Origin: Paracoccaceae bacterium
GTDB lineage: Bacteria; Pseudomonadota; Alphaproteobacteria; Rhodobacterales; Rhodobacteraceae
Direction of reading: 5' to 3'
DNA: 64,000 nt
NCBI GenBank assembly: GCA_011620265.1
Contig: WOZM01000272.1
Span: 22,124 to 86,123, forward strand
Part shown: in pieces, positions 37,101 through 46,720 of the stretch
Position numbering within the stretch: the first letter of the stretch is position 1
How the letters are laid out: each line of letters starts with the position of its first letter
Translations under genes and position numbers: made by a program
Notes under the pieces: model-generated
Database searches by the model: none
Seen by the model: the letters and a program-made list of their open reading frames with translations, nothing else
Told to the model about the DNA's origin: nothing

Positions 37101-39569
37101 CAGGATCCGCCGCGCGATCTCGCGCTCGACCGGCCGGCCGGAGCCTTCCTTGAGCCGGACCGCGATCCGCGCCTCCATCGGCCGGTTCGCCGCCTCGCCG
37201 AGATCGGGGAAGGCGACCCGAACCGTGGCCTTGCCGTCCGCGTCGGTCGGCCGCGTGTCGTAGAGCGCATCGCGGTAGGGCGAGAACGGCTCGTCATATC
37301 GGCCGAAGACATAGCCCGGGAAGGCGTCGAGCGTCGTCAGCGCCGAGATCCGGATATCGCCCTCTACCTCCAGCCCCGCCCCCGGCGCCCCGAAGAGATA
37401 GCGCGCGTCGATGGAGAGGGTCGGCGTGTCGCTGAGCCGGATCGCGCCTTCGGGCAGCGTCAGGTCGAAGTCGATGCGCTCGGGCAGGAAATCCTCGACA
37501 AGGAAGCTCTGGCTCGCCAGCACCCTGCCCTCCTCGACGAAGCCCTCGATCCGCCAGGTCCCGCGCGGGGCGCTGCCGGCGAGCGGCATCGTCGCCACGA
37601 ACCCGCCCGCCCCGGCCCCGGCGAGAAGCGCCCGCGAATACTCGACCCCGTCCGGCCGCACCAGCCGCGCCGTCATCGGCAGGCCGACGAGCGCGTCCAT
37701 CCTGGTGTCCCGCGCCAGTAGCGTCGCGTTCACCGTCTCGCCCGCCCGGTAGGCGCCCCGGTCGGTCGAGAGGAAGACGTCGATCGGCGGCGCCGCCTCG
37801 CGCCCCGCGACGCCCCGGTCGGAAAGGTCGAATTCCGGCTCCGTCAGCGACAGGAAGGCGAAATCGTCGCCCTTCGCGACCGTGACCAAAGCGGGCGCCG
37901 CGCCGCCGGTCCCGGCCGTCATCCCCGGCGCGAAGCGGGCATAGCCGTCCGCATCCGTCACCGCCGTCCCGATCACCGCGTTGGCCCGCGACAGAAGCGT
38001 CGCGGTGACGCCCTCGACCGCGCCCGCATCGCCAAGGCCCCGCACGAAAAGATGGAGCCCGTCCGCCCCCTCCATCGCCGTCAGCCCGAGGTCGGAGATC
38101 ACGAACCACTGCGTCGCCGCCGGGTTGTCATAGGGATCGAGCCCCGGCACGGCGGCCTGCAACGCATAGATGCCGGGCCCGAGATCGGCCATCACCCCAT
38201 CGAGCGGCAGGAGAGTCGTCACGTCGCGATTGATCTCAATCGCGACCTCGCCGGTGCCGGTCCAGACCTCCTCCGTCACCTCGTTCTTCAACTGCTCCGA
38301 CGACCAGTAATCCAGCGGCCGGCCGAAATAATCGCTCTGGATCGCCCGGACGAGGTTGCGGTCAGAGATCCGCAGCAACGTGAGATCGAGCGTGTCGGCA
38401 TTCACCGTCTCGACCGGGATTCCGGTCTGCCCGACCTTCGGCAGAACATAGGCGCGGCCGGGGAACCGGACGGCGGCGCGGCGGTCGCGGACATACTGGG
38501 TGACGGTCGCGTCCGCCGCCAGCACCTCGCCCGCCGCCGAGGGCAGGCCTTCGCGGAAGGTCAGCGCATAGCGGCTGCCATGCGCGACCCCGGTCACACA
38601 GATCTGCCGGCCCGAGGCGTCGACCGCCAACCCGGCCTCGGGGAGCTTCACGAAGGGCGCGTAGTCCACGCCGGCCCGCACGAGGTCCTCGGTGAAGACC
38701 GCGCAGATGCGCGGCGCGGCGCTGTCGCTCTCGACCTGCGTCTCGGCGATGCGGAACCCGTATTTCCCGATCGCATCCTCCAGCGCCGCCGCAGCATCGT
38801 CGCGCGGTTGCAGGCTCTGCGCCAGCCGCAGCGCCGGGATCATGTCGCGACCCCGCTCCAACCGCTCGAAGGCCTGCGCCAGCGTCGCGAGCGCTGTCGC
38901 GCGCAGCGCCGGACTTCCGGCCCGGAGATAGGCGTTGACCGCGGCCGACGCCGCCCGCCCGGCGAGGGCGCGCCGCTCCCCCGCATTGTTCGACCGGATC
39001 GCAAGCAATGCGGCGGCATAGTCCGCCCACTGATCCGGCGCATCGGAGAGATTGAGCGCCGCCCCGGCATACTCCGCCACCCCGTAAAGGTCGCCCGCCG
39101 TCGCGGCCTCCCGCGCGGCGGCCAGAAGCTCCGCCTCGGTCCAGCTACCGGTCAAGTGTTGCAGGCCAAGGCCCCTCGCCTGCGACAGCGCCGCGTCGAA
39201 ATCCTCCGGCCGCAGGAAGGAAAGCTCCGCAGCGCGCGCCCCGGCGGCGGCCAGCGCGGCGGGATCGGTGCCCCGCACCCAGCCCGAAAGCGCGCCCTGA
39301 TAGGCCTGCTGATCGCTCACCTCCGATTTCGGGAAACACGAACTCGACCGGCGGTTATAGGTGAAGGCCTTGCACGCGGTATCGGCCAGACAGGCGGCTT
39401 CGCAGGCCTCGAACCCGACATCGAAGATCGCCCTGAGGTCAGAGCCGTAGAAGTCCAGAGCCTCGACCAGCACCGCCCGCCGCTCGGGGATATAGGCCCG
39501 GTCCTGCGCCCAGGCCCCGGCGGGAAGGAAAAGGCAGGCCGCAAGGGCCGCGATCTGAAGCGTCCGCAT
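34128..39569 (-). CDS. yfhM: Alpha-2-macroglobulin family protein with PAN domain
   Basis: This 1813-residue secreted protein is thought to trap proteases in the periplasm while PbpC repairs the wall. It has a signal peptide (ALAACLFLPAGAWA), then a Cys-rich PAN/apple-like domain near residues 30-90 (CEAACLADTACKAFTY). Repeated MG domains and the thioester motif GCTEQ (Cys near 1371) follow, then the complement-like helical domain. The thioester is intact. ATG 39569 has GGAG upstream and is 13 codons inside the track frame. No convincing lipobox is seen, so it may be periplasmic rather than membrane-anchored. Confidence 0.93.
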   Translation of the reverse strand: MRTLQIAALAACLFLPAGAWAQDRAYIPERRAVLVEALDFYGSDLRAIFDVGFEACEAACLADTACKAFTYNRRSSSCFPKSEVSDQQAYQGALSGWVRGTDPAALAAAGARAAELSFLRPEDFDAALSQARGLGLQHLTGSWTEAELLAAAREAATAGDLYGVAEYAGAALNLSDAPDQWADYAAALLAIRSNNAGERRALAGRAASAAVNAYLRAGSPALRATALATLAQAFERLERGRDMIPALRLAQSLQPRDDAAAALEDAIGKYGFRIAETQVESDSAAPRICAVFTEDLVRAGVDYAPFVKLPEAGLAVDASGRQICVTGVAHGSRYALTFREGLPSAAGEVLAADATVTQYVRDRRAAVRFPGRAYVLPKVGQTGIPVETVNADTLDLTLLRISDRNLVRAIQSDYFGRPLDYWSSEQLKNEVTEEVWTGTGEVAIEINRDVTTLLPLDGVMADLGPGIYALQAAVPGLDPYDNPAATQWFVISDLGLTAMEGADGLHLFVRGLGDAGAVEGVTATLLSRANAVIGTAVTDADGYARFAPGMTAGTGGAAPALVTVAKGDDFAFLSLTEPEFDLSDRGVAGREAAPPIDVFLSTDRGAYRAGETVNATLLARDTRMDALVGLPMTARLVRPDGVEYSRALLAGAGAGGFVATMPLAGSAPRGTWRIEGFVEEGRVLASQSFLVEDFLPERIDFDLTLPEGAIRLSDTPTLSIDARYLFGAPGAGLEVEGDIRISALTTLDAFPGYVFGRYDEPFSPYRDALYDTRPTDADGKATVRVAFPDLGEAANRPMEARIAVRLKEGSGRPVEREIARRILPDAPVIGVKPLFEDGTVPEGAEARFDLIAVGPDETLAARQVRWTLNRIETNYQWYSLYGNWNWEVTTTRSRIAEGEADLTAAGATGISAAVGWGNYELVVEATDGAYSAASVEFYAGWYAPADAAETPDTLTVALDKEAYRPGDTARLKIEPRAAGVALVTVLSNRLIDMKAVPVTAGENVIELPVTDDWGAGAYVTASVVRPLAEEAGRVPARALGLSYAPVDPGARKLSASFEVASEADPRGPLPVALKVDGAEGAEVFATIAAVDVGILNLTGFTAPDPEGHYFGQRKLGIGIRDLYGRLIDGRTGVMGAVRSGGDAATGLRMQAPPPTEELVAYFSGPLAVGADGYARTGFQLPSFNGTVRLMAVVWSATAVGQAEAEVLVRDPVVVTASVPRFLAPGDEARLLLEIVHATGPSGRMGLDVTAEGLALGSAPSGVDLAENGKAEVSVPLTAGAGEGPGSIRVALTTPDGRQLVKELTIPVQANDPEIARQNRFDLAAGASFTLDENVFAGLLPGSGRATLAVGPLARFDAPGLLATLDAYPYGCTEQLTSKALPLLYFDEVAAAMGAGGTADIARRVEESISAILLNQASNGAFGLWYADAGDLWLDAYVTDFLSRAKAQGHAVPDVAFRNAMDNLRNQINYAPDFDEGGGAYAYALMVLAREGAAAVGDLRYYADVKAAAFDTPIAAAQLGAALASYGDQRRADAMFAQAARLLAVPGAEAQLWRADYGTNLRDATALLALASEAGSGAVDPDALGDRVATGLAGQRLSTQEATWALLATHALIDRPGAEGFTVNGAPVTGPLVRVLEAAAAAPQVIANGTERPATVTLTTFGVPVEPEPAGGKGYSIARSYYTAEGAPVDIATVPQGTRLVAVIEVTPHGAGEARLMVSDPLPAGFEIDNPALIRAGDIAALDWLDTAETRTAEFRQDRFLAAVDWTSDAPFRLAYILRAISPGSFHQPAASVEDMYRPDYRARTATGRVMVTE

Positions 39570-39680
39570 CGAAATCTCCTGTAACCGGCAATCCCGGAAT
39601 GCTGACACGGGCCCTGCCGGATTGGCAAGCGCGGCGCAGCCGGCCCGGCCCGCTTAAACCTTCATTCATATCGTTTCGCC

Positions 39681-41957
39681 ATGGTTGGCCCGGCGCGCGG
39701 GGCGGCGCTGCGCGGGGGCGAAGCGGAGACGATCTTGAGCATTGCCGAGAAACTGGCGAAGGAACGGCGGGCGCGACTGGCGGCGGAGCGTCTTCTGGAA
39801 CAGAAGAAACGCGACCTCTTCGCCGCGAATTCGCAGCTTTCCCGCCATGCGCGCAGCCTCTCCGACCAGATCGTCGAACAGCGCCAGGGGTTGGAGCTGG
39901 CGCGGACCGAGGCCGAATCGCTCAAGGGCCGGAACAGCCAGGTCCTGCACGACCTCGAACGCGCCAATTGCGAGGCGGCGGCGGCCCAGCGCCGGCTCTG
40001 GGAAGCGATGGAGACGATTGGCGACGGCTTTGCCGTCTTCGACGTCGATGCCCGGCTCGTCATCGCCAACCAGGTCTACCTCGACCTCTTCGCAACCGCC
40101 GGCATCGCGCTCGGCGACAGCTATCAGAGGCTGCTTCAGATCCTCTCCGACGAGGTCGCCGAGCTTGACGGAGAGGATGCGCAGGACTGGCGCCACGAGA
40201 TGCTCGAACGGCTGGCGCCGGACGAGATCGAACCGATGGTGGTCCGCCTCGCCGATGGCCGCCATATCCGCTTCGTCGATCATCGCGGCGAGGCCGGAGA
40301 ACTCGTCTCGATGGCGCTCGACATCACCGAGGCGATGGAGCGCGAGGCCGAGCTCGAGGAGGCGCGCGCCAGGGCCGAGGCGGCGAACCGCGCCAAGTCG
40401 GCTTTCCTCGCAAACATGAGCCACGAGATCCGGACCCCGATGAACGGGGTCGTCGGCATGGCCGAGCTTCTGTGCGGAACCGATCTGACCGACGAACAGC
40501 GGCTCTTCGCCGAGACGATCAAGTCCTCGGGCGAAGCGCTTCTGGTGATCATCAATGACGTGCTCGACTATTCCAAGATCGAGGCCGAGAAGATGCGGCT
40601 CTACCCCGAGCGCTTCGATCTCGAACGCTGCCTGCATGAGGTGATGCTGCTCCTGCAACCGAAGGCGCGGGAGAAGGGGCTGAAGCTCCTCGTGGATTTC
40701 GACCTCTTCCTGCCCACCCGCTACATCGCCGATCCCGGCCGGATGCGGCAGATTCTCACCAACCTCATCGGCAATGCGGTGAAGTTCACCAGCGCGGGCC
40801 ATGTCCTCGCGCGGGTTGTGGGAATCGAGCGGGCCGATCACGACTACGACCTCCATGTCACGATCGAGGATACCGGCATCGGCATCGCCGCCGATAACGT
40901 CGACCACATCTTCGGCGAGTTCAACCAGGTCGAGGACCAGTCGAACCGCAAGTTCGAGGGGACCGGCCTCGGCCTCGCCATCACCCGGCAACTGGTGGAG
41001 CTGATGGGCGGCACGATCTGGGTCGACAGCGAGCCGGGGCAGGGATCATGCTTCGGCTTCAAGGTCACCTTCGCGCCGGCCGAACCGGCGGGCGCGGCGG
41101 TCCAGCCCGACCGGCCGGTTCTGCTGAAGCGGGCGCTGATTGTCGACGACGTGCAGATCAACCGGGTGATCCTCGAACGCCAGCTTCAGACCTACGGGCT
41201 CGAGGTGACGAATTGCCGGACCCCGGCGGAGGCCTTGCAGGCGCTGGCCGCCGGCCCCGCATTCGACGTGATCCTGACCGATCACGACATGCCCGAGATG
41301 GACGGGCCGGACCTCGCCGACCGGATCCGCGCGGCCGGCGTGACGGTGCCGATCCTGCTCCTGTCCTCGCAGCCCGACGCGGCGGGGGACAGGACGGCCG
41401 AGATGGCGGCGGTGCTGCAAAAACCGGTCCTGCGGAGCCAGCTTCTGAAGGTGCTGCAGGACCTCTCGCATCCCGCCAAGGCCGCCGACTTCGTGCCGAT
41501 CGCCGCCGCACCGGCCGCGCGTTCCGACGAAGAGGCGCGGGCGATGCGGGTGCTCGCCGCCGAGGACAACCGCACCAACCAGCTCGTCTTCCGCAAGATG
41601 GTCGCCGATTTCGATATCGAGCTGCAATTTGCCGGCAATGGCCGCGAGGCGGTCGAGCTGTGGCGCAGCTTCCGGCCCGACATGATCTTCATGGACATAT
41701 CCATGCCCGAGATGGACGGCCGCGAGGCCGCCCGCGCGATCCGCGCGATCGAGGCCGAACGCGGGCTCGCCCCGGTGCCCATCGTCGCGCTGACGGCGCA
41801 CGCGATGGAGGGCGACCGCGCGTCGATCCTCGCTGCCGGGATCGACCACTACCTGACGAAACCGCTGAAGAAGGCCGCGATCGCCGCCAGGATCGCCGAG
41901 AACTGCCCCGCCACCGCCCGCCCCGCCATTCCCGCGGCGTCGGGCGAGCCGGCCTGA
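39681..41957 (+). CDS. Hybrid histidine kinase, PAS-HisKA-HATPase-REC-REC
   Basis: This 758-residue cytosolic signalling protein starts with a coiled coil (residues 15-105) and a PAS-like domain ([20 protein letters not shown]). The HisKA domain has the phosphorylated His248 in [12 protein letters not shown]; the HATPase has [16 protein letters not shown] and GTGLGLAI. Two receiver domains carry Asp534 ([11 protein letters not shown]) and Asp672 ([11 protein letters not shown]). No membrane segments are seen, so it senses an internal signal. No Hpt domain or response regulator lies nearby, so it is an orphan. Confidence 0.93.
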   Translation: MVGPARGAALRGGEAETILSIAEKLAKERRARLAAERLLEQKKRDLFAANSQLSRHARSLSDQIVEQRQGLELARTEAESLKGRNSQVLHDLERANCEAAAAQRRLWEAMETIGDGFAVFDVDARLVIANQVYLDLFATAGIALGDSYQRLLQILSDEVAELDGEDAQDWRHEMLERLAPDEIEPMVVRLADGRHIRFVDHRGEAGELVSMALDITEAMEREAELEEARARAEAANRAKSAFLANMSHEIRTPMNGVVGMAELLCGTDLTDEQRLFAETIKSSGEALLVIINDVLDYSKIEAEKMRLYPERFDLERCLHEVMLLLQPKAREKGLKLLVDFDLFLPTRYIADPGRMRQILTNLIGNAVKFTSAGHVLARVVGIERADHDYDLHVTIEDTGIGIAADNVDHIFGEFNQVEDQSNRKFEGTGLGLAITRQLVELMGGTIWVDSEPGQGSCFGFKVTFAPAEPAGAAVQPDRPVLLKRALIVDDVQINRVILERQLQTYGLEVTNCRTPAEALQALAAGPAFDVILTDHDMPEMDGPDLADRIRAAGVTVPILLLSSQPDAAGDRTAEMAAVLQKPVLRSQLLKVLQDLSHPAKAADFVPIAAAPAARSDEEARAMRVLAAEDNRTNQLVFRKMVADFDIELQFAGNGREAVELWRSFRPDMIFMDISMPEMDGREAARAIRAIEAERGLAPVPIVALTAHAMEGDRASILAAGIDHYLTKPLKKAAIAARIAENCPATARPAIPAASGEPA

Positions 41958-41976
41958 CCGCGCGTCGGGCGGGCCT

Positions 41977-42035
41977 CGTAAGGTGGGTTTCAACCCACCC
42001 TCCGCCAGCCAAGGTGGGTTGAAACCCACCTTACG
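41977..42035. repeat. Nested palindromic repeat, 23-bp arms
   Basis: CGTAAGGTGGGTTTCAACCC... (41977-41999) and its exact inverse (42013-42035) flank a 13-nt loop. Each arm is itself a near-perfect palindrome (GGTGGGTT-TC-AACCCACC), so the locus can form either one long hairpin or two short ones. It lies 20 nt after the kinase stop, between convergent genes. It is probably a dispersed palindromic element also acting as terminator. The remaining 190 nt to recQ contain nothing I recognise. Confidence 0.75.
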
Positions 42036-42225
42036 AAAGCGGCGAGCTTCTACGCAGTCGGTTCGGTGGACCCCGATATGTCCCGGCCGAACCGCGATGT
42101 CCGGCACGGCGCGTCCGCGATACGCGGGCGGGCGGCGGAATCCTGGCTCGATTGCAGAATAGGTCGTTAATTATCAGATAGATGGGCGTCAATTCCTCGG
42201 ATGAAACGCCGCGGTTTCCACACCT

Positions 42226-44268
42226 TCACCCCTCGCCGATGATCGTGAGGAAGGCCGGCCCGAACCGGTCCGCCTTCTGCTCGCCCATGCCGGCGATCCG
42301 CCCCAGCTCTGCCAGCGACCCCGGCCGCGTCTCGGCGATCTTCTTCAGCGTCGAATGGGTGCAGGAGAGGTACTTCCCGGTCCCGTCCTCGCCCCGCGAC
42401 AGCTCCGCCTGCGCGGCCATCAACCGGTCGAAAAGCGCCCCCTCCGCCCGCCCGGCGAGCTTCATCCGCGCCGGATGCACCGCGTCGGCCCCGCCGGTGA
42501 TGACCTCGAGAAACGCCGCGCCGTAGCTTTCGAGCTTCTTCGCGCCCACCCCGTTCACCCGCGCCATCTGGTCGAGAGTGGCGGGCCGCGTCTCGGCCAT
42601 CTCGATCAGCGTCCGGTCGGGGAAGATCACATAGGCCGGCACCCGCGCCGCCTCGGCCAGCGCGCGCCGCTTCGCCTTCAGCGCCGACAGCAGCGGCGCG
42701 TCCTCGTCCGAAACCAGCGCCTTCACGACCGGCCCGGCCGACGCCGTGCGGATCGTGTCGCGGCGGAGCGTGACGCCGGCCTCGCCGCGCAGGATCGGCC
42801 GGGCTGCCTCGGTCATCCGGAAGGCGCCGTGCCGCTCGGGATCGGGGCGGATCAGGTCATGCCCCATCATCTGCCGGAACACTGCCTGCCACTGGGCCTT
42901 CGGCAGGTCGCGGCCCACCCCGTAGGTCGGCAGCTCGTCATGCCGGCGCTCGCGGATCTTCCCGGTCCGCGCGCCGGTGAGAATGTCGATGAGGTGCCCC
43001 GCGCCGAAGCTCTCTCCGGTCCGCAGGATCGCCGACAGCGCCTTTCGGACCGCCTCGGTGCCGTCGAACGTCTCGGGGGGCGTGTCGCACATGTCGCAGT
43101 TGCCGCAAGGGCCCGCCGTCTCGCCGAAATAGCCGAGCAGCCGCTGGCGCCGGCAGCCGGTCGCCTCGGCGAGACCGAGAAGCGCGTTGAGCCGGGCGTG
43201 ATCGGCGGCCTTGCGGTCGGCCGGGGCCAGCCCCTCGTCGACCTGGGCTCGGCGGAGGCGGATATCCTCGGGGCCGTAGAGCGTCAGCGTCTCGGCCGGC
43301 GCGCCATCGCGGCCGGCGCGGCCGATCTCCTGATAATAGGCCTCGATCGACTTCGGCAGGTCGGCATGGGCGACCCAGCGGATGTCGGGCTTGTCGATGC
43401 CCATGCCGAAGGCCACGGTCGCGACGACGATGAGGCCGTCCTCGCGCTGGAATCGCGCCTCGACCTCGCGCCTATTGTCCGGGTTCATGCCGCCGTGATA
43501 GTGGCAGGCGCTGTGCCCGGCCTCGCGGAGCGCGGCGGCGAGCGTCTCGGTCTTGGCGCGGGTCGCGGTATAGGTGATGCCCGACTGGCCCTTGCGGGCG
43601 GCGGCGAAGGCGAGGATCTGGCGGCGGGGCTGGTCCTTCACCGCGAAGGCGAGGTGGATGTTCGGCCGGTCGAAGCCGCGCAGGAAGGTCTGCGGTTCCG
43701 CCCCGTCGAACAGCCTTGTGACGATCTCGCCCCGTGTCTCTTCGTCCGCCGTGGCGGTGAAGGCCGCGAGGGGCACGTTCAGCGCGCGGCGCAGCTCTCC
43801 GATGCGCAGGTAGTCGGGGCGGAAATCATGGCCCCACTGGCTGACGCAATGCGCCTCGTCCACGGCGATGAGGCTGGTGCCGATGCGCCGCAGAAGCGTC
43901 AGCGTGCCGCCCGAGGCGAGCCGCTCCGGCGCCATGTAGAGCAGCTTCAGCCGGCCCTCGTCGAGCGCGGCGAAGACGCCTTCCGTCTCTTCCTCGGTAT
44001 TGCCGGAGGTCAGCGCCCCGGCCTCCACCCCGGCCTCCCGGAGGGCGCGGACCTGGTCGCGCATCAGCGCGATGAGGGGCGAGATGACGACCGTCACGCC
44101 GTCGCGCATCAGCGCGGGAAGCTGGAAGCAAAGCGACTTGCCGCCGCCCGTCGGCATGATCGCAAGCGCGTTCCGCCCCTCCGCCACGGCAGAGACGATC
44201 TCGGCCTGGCCAGGCCGGAATTCGGAGAATCCGAATACGGAGGAGAGGAGGTCCTCGGCGCGGGTCAT
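42226..44268 (-). CDS. recQ: ATP-dependent DNA helicase RecQ
   Basis: RecQ (680 residues) unwinds recombination and replication intermediates. Helicase motifs: FRPGQAEIV, Walker A MPTGGGKS, DEAH box DEAHCVSQWGHDFR, FTATAD and the motif VI region YQEIGRAGRDG. The zinc-binding cysteines (CRRQRLLGYFGE ... CGNCDMC), a winged-helix domain and two C-terminal HRDC-like segments (RVNGVGAKKLESYG, RIAGMGEQKADRFG) complete the canonical long form. It is the only gene in its unit as far as can be seen. Confidence 0.97.
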   Translation of the reverse strand: MTRAEDLLSSVFGFSEFRPGQAEIVSAVAEGRNALAIMPTGGGKSLCFQLPALMRDGVTVVISPLIALMRDQVRALREAGVEAGALTSGNTEEETEGVFAALDEGRLKLLYMAPERLASGGTLTLLRRIGTSLIAVDEAHCVSQWGHDFRPDYLRIGELRRALNVPLAAFTATADEETRGEIVTRLFDGAEPQTFLRGFDRPNIHLAFAVKDQPRRQILAFAAARKGQSGITYTATRAKTETLAAALREAGHSACHYHGGMNPDNRREVEARFQREDGLIVVATVAFGMGIDKPDIRWVAHADLPKSIEAYYQEIGRAGRDGAPAETLTLYGPEDIRLRRAQVDEGLAPADRKAADHARLNALLGLAEATGCRRQRLLGYFGETAGPCGNCDMCDTPPETFDGTEAVRKALSAILRTGESFGAGHLIDILTGARTGKIRERRHDELPTYGVGRDLPKAQWQAVFRQMMGHDLIRPDPERHGAFRMTEAARPILRGEAGVTLRRDTIRTASAGPVVKALVSDEDAPLLSALKAKRRALAEAARVPAYVIFPDRTLIEMAETRPATLDQMARVNGVGAKKLESYGAAFLEVITGGADAVHPARMKLAGRAEGALFDRLMAAQAELSRGEDGTGKYLSCTHSTLKKIAETRPGSLAELGRIAGMGEQKADRFGPAFLTIIGEG

Positions 44269-44333
44269 GGCTCGCGGGTTCTTGTTGCTCGATTGGCCGC
44301 GACCCTGTCACAGCCGCCCGCTACGGGCAAGGC

Positions 44334-44627
44334 TCAGTAGCCGTAGAAGAACCCGGCGTTGTTGATCAGCACCCGCTGCAGGATGATCAGCGCGATGAAG
44401 GCGACGAGCGGCGCGAGGTCGAGCCCCGGCGTCTGCGGCAGCACGCGGCGGATCGGGGCGTAGATCGGCTCCAGCAGCCGGTTCAGACCGTACCAGATCT
44501 GGCCGACCATCGGCTGGCGGATGTTCAGGACCTGGAAGTTCAAAAGCCAGGACATGATGATATGGGTGATCATGATGAACCAGACCACGTTGAGGATGAT
44601 CATCAGCGCATCGAAGAGCGAGGCCAT
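44334..44627 (-). CDS. YggT-family membrane protein
   Basis: This 97-residue protein has two hydrophobic segments: MIILNVVWFIMITHIIMSWLL and the C-terminal LAPLVAFIALIILQRVL. Between them lies the family signature (LEPIYAPIRRVLPQTPGLDLAP). YggT proteins are linked to osmotic tolerance or cell-shape and division functions. The ATG at 44627 has GGAGA 6 nt before it. It lies 65 nt upstream of recQ and is likely its own unit. Confidence 0.88.
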   Translation of the reverse strand: MASLFDALMIILNVVWFIMITHIIMSWLLNFQVLNIRQPMVGQIWYGLNRLLEPIYAPIRRVLPQTPGLDLAPLVAFIALIILQRVLINNAGFFYGY

Positions 44628-44765
44628 CAGGGTCTCCGGTTGAAAAGGACGGGCCAGAGGTAAGGCGCGCGGGGGCGGAGCGCAACCGTCTAACGCAACG
44701 TCGCCGGTTGACGCCCCGGCGCCGCTGCGTCACCCCGGGGGCAAACCCCGAGGAAAGGCGCGCCG

Positions 44766-45296
44766 ATGTATCCCTTCGTTCGCATGGCGAAAGAAATCTG
44801 GAAGAACCGCCGCGCCGCGCCGCTCGGGATCACCGAGGCGCATGTCTCGCACCATATCTGCTGGCCCTGGGACCTCGACCTCTGGGCCGAGCTGAACAAC
44901 GGCCGAACGCTGACGCTCTATGACCTCGGGCGGATTCCGCTGGCGATGCGGACCGGGCTTGGCGATCTCATCCGCAGGCGTCGCTGGGGGATCACGGTCG
45001 CCGGCAATACCGTGCGCTACCGCCGCCGCGTCAGGATTTTCGACCGGGTGGAGATCGTCAGCCGCTGCATCGGCTGGGACGCCCGCTTCATCTACATGGA
45101 GCAAAGCATGTGGCGGGCGGGCGAATGCACGAGCCATATGCTCCTTCGCTCCGCCGTCACCTCGAATTCCGGCATCGTGCCGCCGGCCGAGGTTCTGGCC
45201 GCCCTCGGCCAGCCGGGCGGAAGCCCCGATCTGCCGGGCTGGGTCCGCGCCTGGATCGCGGCCGATGCCGAACGGCCCTGGCCGCCCCGGCGCTGA
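44766..45296 (+). CDS. Hotdog-fold acyl-CoA thioesterase
   Basis: This 176-residue 4HBT-type thioesterase shows CWPWDLDLWAELNNGRTLTLYDLGR (the D/N-rich active helix region) and GNTVRYRRRVRIFDRVEI. Enzymes of this group cleave acyl-CoA thioesters; the substrate cannot be told. ATG 44766 has AGGAAAGG upstream. It is followed 56 nt later by the UMF1-type transporter. Confidence 0.75.
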   Translation: MYPFVRMAKEIWKNRRAAPLGITEAHVSHHICWPWDLDLWAELNNGRTLTLYDLGRIPLAMRTGLGDLIRRRRWGITVAGNTVRYRRRVRIFDRVEIVSRCIGWDARFIYMEQSMWRAGECTSHMLLRSAVTSNSGIVPPAEVLAALGQPGGSPDLPGWVRAWIAADAERPWPPRR

Positions 45297-45352
45297 AGCT
45301 TGCGCCCGGTCGGGTTTTCGGGCTTCATCCGGCAAGAGGCGAGGGCAGGAAC

Positions 45353-46720
45353 ATGACGGCATCGGCGAAGAAGCGCATCTGGGGCTGGTGGTTCTTCGAC
45401 TGGGCGAGCCAGCCCTTCAACACACTCTGCCTGACCTTCGTCTTCGGCCCCTATTTCGCCGAGGTGGCGCGGGCGCATTTCACCGGTCAGGGGCTCGACG
45501 CCGAAGCGGCAGGCGCCGCCGCGCAGGCCTATTGGGGCTGGGGACAGTCGATTTCCGGCGTGATCATCGCGGTGCTTGCCCCGATCCTCGGCGCCATCGC
45601 CGACAGGTCCGGCAGGCGGATGATCTGGATCTGGATCTTCTCGGCCGTCTACGTCGTCGGCTCCTGGATGCTCTGGACACTGATGCCGGGAGAGCCGGAC
45701 CTCCTGCGGGCGATGATGTGGTTCGGGCTCGGCCTCATCGGCATGGAATTCGCGACGATCTTCACCAATTCGCTGATGCCGGACCTGACCGGCGACGCGG
45801 ATATGGGCAAGGTCTCGGGTTCGGGCTTCGCCTTCGGCTATGTCGGCGGCATCGTGGCGCTGGTCATCATGCTCCTCTTCTTCAACGAAAGCAGCGCGAC
45901 CGGAAAGACGCTGATCGGGCTCGACCCGCTCTTCGGCCTCGACGCGGCGACGCGGGAGGGGACGCGCGCGGTCGGGCCGCTGACGGCGGTCTGGTACATC
46001 GTCTTCATGATCCCGTTCTTCGCCTGGGTGCGCGAACCTAAGGGACCGGCGCGCCGCTTCAGCTTCGCCGCCGCGATGGCCGATCTCTGGCGGCTTCTGA
46101 AATCGCTGAAGGGCCGGCAGAGCCTTGCCGCCCATCTCGTCAGCTCGATGTTCTATCGCGACGCGCTGAACGCGCTTTACGGCTTCGGCGGGGTCTATGC
46201 CTCGGGCGTCCTCGGCTGGTCGGTGACGAAGATCGGCGTCTTCGGCATCGTCGGCGCGATCTCGGGCGCGCTCTTCGCCTGGCTCGGCGGCAAGATGGAC
46301 AGCGCGCGCGGGCCGAAGCCGGTCATCAACATCGCCATGTATGTGCTGATCGCGGTCTGCCTCGTCATCGCCGGCATGTCGCGCGATGCGTTCTACGGCG
46401 CGCCCTTCGCGCCCGGCTCGGCATTGCCGGACTACATCTTCTACGCTTGCGGCATCCTGATCGGCGCGGCGGGCGGCTCGATCCAGGCGGCAAGCCGGAC
46501 GATGATGGTCTTCCACACCACGCAGGAGCGCGCGACCGAGGCCTTCGGCCTCTACGCGCTCTCGGGCAAGGCCACGGCCTTCATCGCGCCCTTCTCCATC
46601 GCGCTTTTCACCACGATCAGCGGATCGCAGCGGATTGGCATCTCGATCCCGTTGATCGTTCTCTTCCTCGTCGGCATGATGATCCTGAGATGGGTCAAGC
46701 CATATGGAGAGCGCATTTGA
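45353..46720 (+). CDS. UMF1-type major facilitator transporter
   Basis: This 455-residue polytopic membrane protein has about 11-12 helices and the UMF1/Atg22-like features: WWFFDWASQPFNTLCLTFVF at the N-terminus, the loop motif GAIADRSGRRMIW, and IGAAGGSIQAASRTMM later. It is most likely an efflux or uptake permease with unknown substrate. ATG 45353 was chosen over the earlier track start for the family N-terminus. Its stop overlaps the TTG start of mepA. Confidence 0.85.
   Translation: MTASAKKRIWGWWFFDWASQPFNTLCLTFVFGPYFAEVARAHFTGQGLDAEAAGAAAQAYWGWGQSISGVIIAVLAPILGAIADRSGRRMIWIWIFSAVYVVGSWMLWTLMPGEPDLLRAMMWFGLGLIGMEFATIFTNSLMPDLTGDADMGKVSGSGFAFGYVGGIVALVIMLLFFNESSATGKTLIGLDPLFGLDAATREGTRAVGPLTAVWYIVFMIPFFAWVREPKGPARRFSFAAAMADLWRLLKSLKGRQSLAAHLVSSMFYRDALNALYGFGGVYASGVLGWSVTKIGVFGIVGAISGALFAWLGGKMDSARGPKPVINIAMYVLIAVCLVIAGMSRDAFYGAPFAPGSALPDYIFYACGILIGAAGGSIQAASRTMMVFHTTQERATEAFGLYALSGKATAFIAPFSIALFTTISGSQRIGISIPLIVLFLVGMMILRWVKPYGERI

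Noticed and set aside
34116-37721. 1201-residue plus-strand frame opposite the macroglobulin gene
   Set aside because: It is rich in Arg/His/Gly/Asp as expected of an antisense frame in GC-rich DNA, has no recognisable motif, and the minus strand has a clear family match.
41977-42035. Repeat considered as a CRISPR remnant
   Set aside because: Only two arms in inverted orientation with a 13-nt loop; no direct repeats with spacers and no cas genes.
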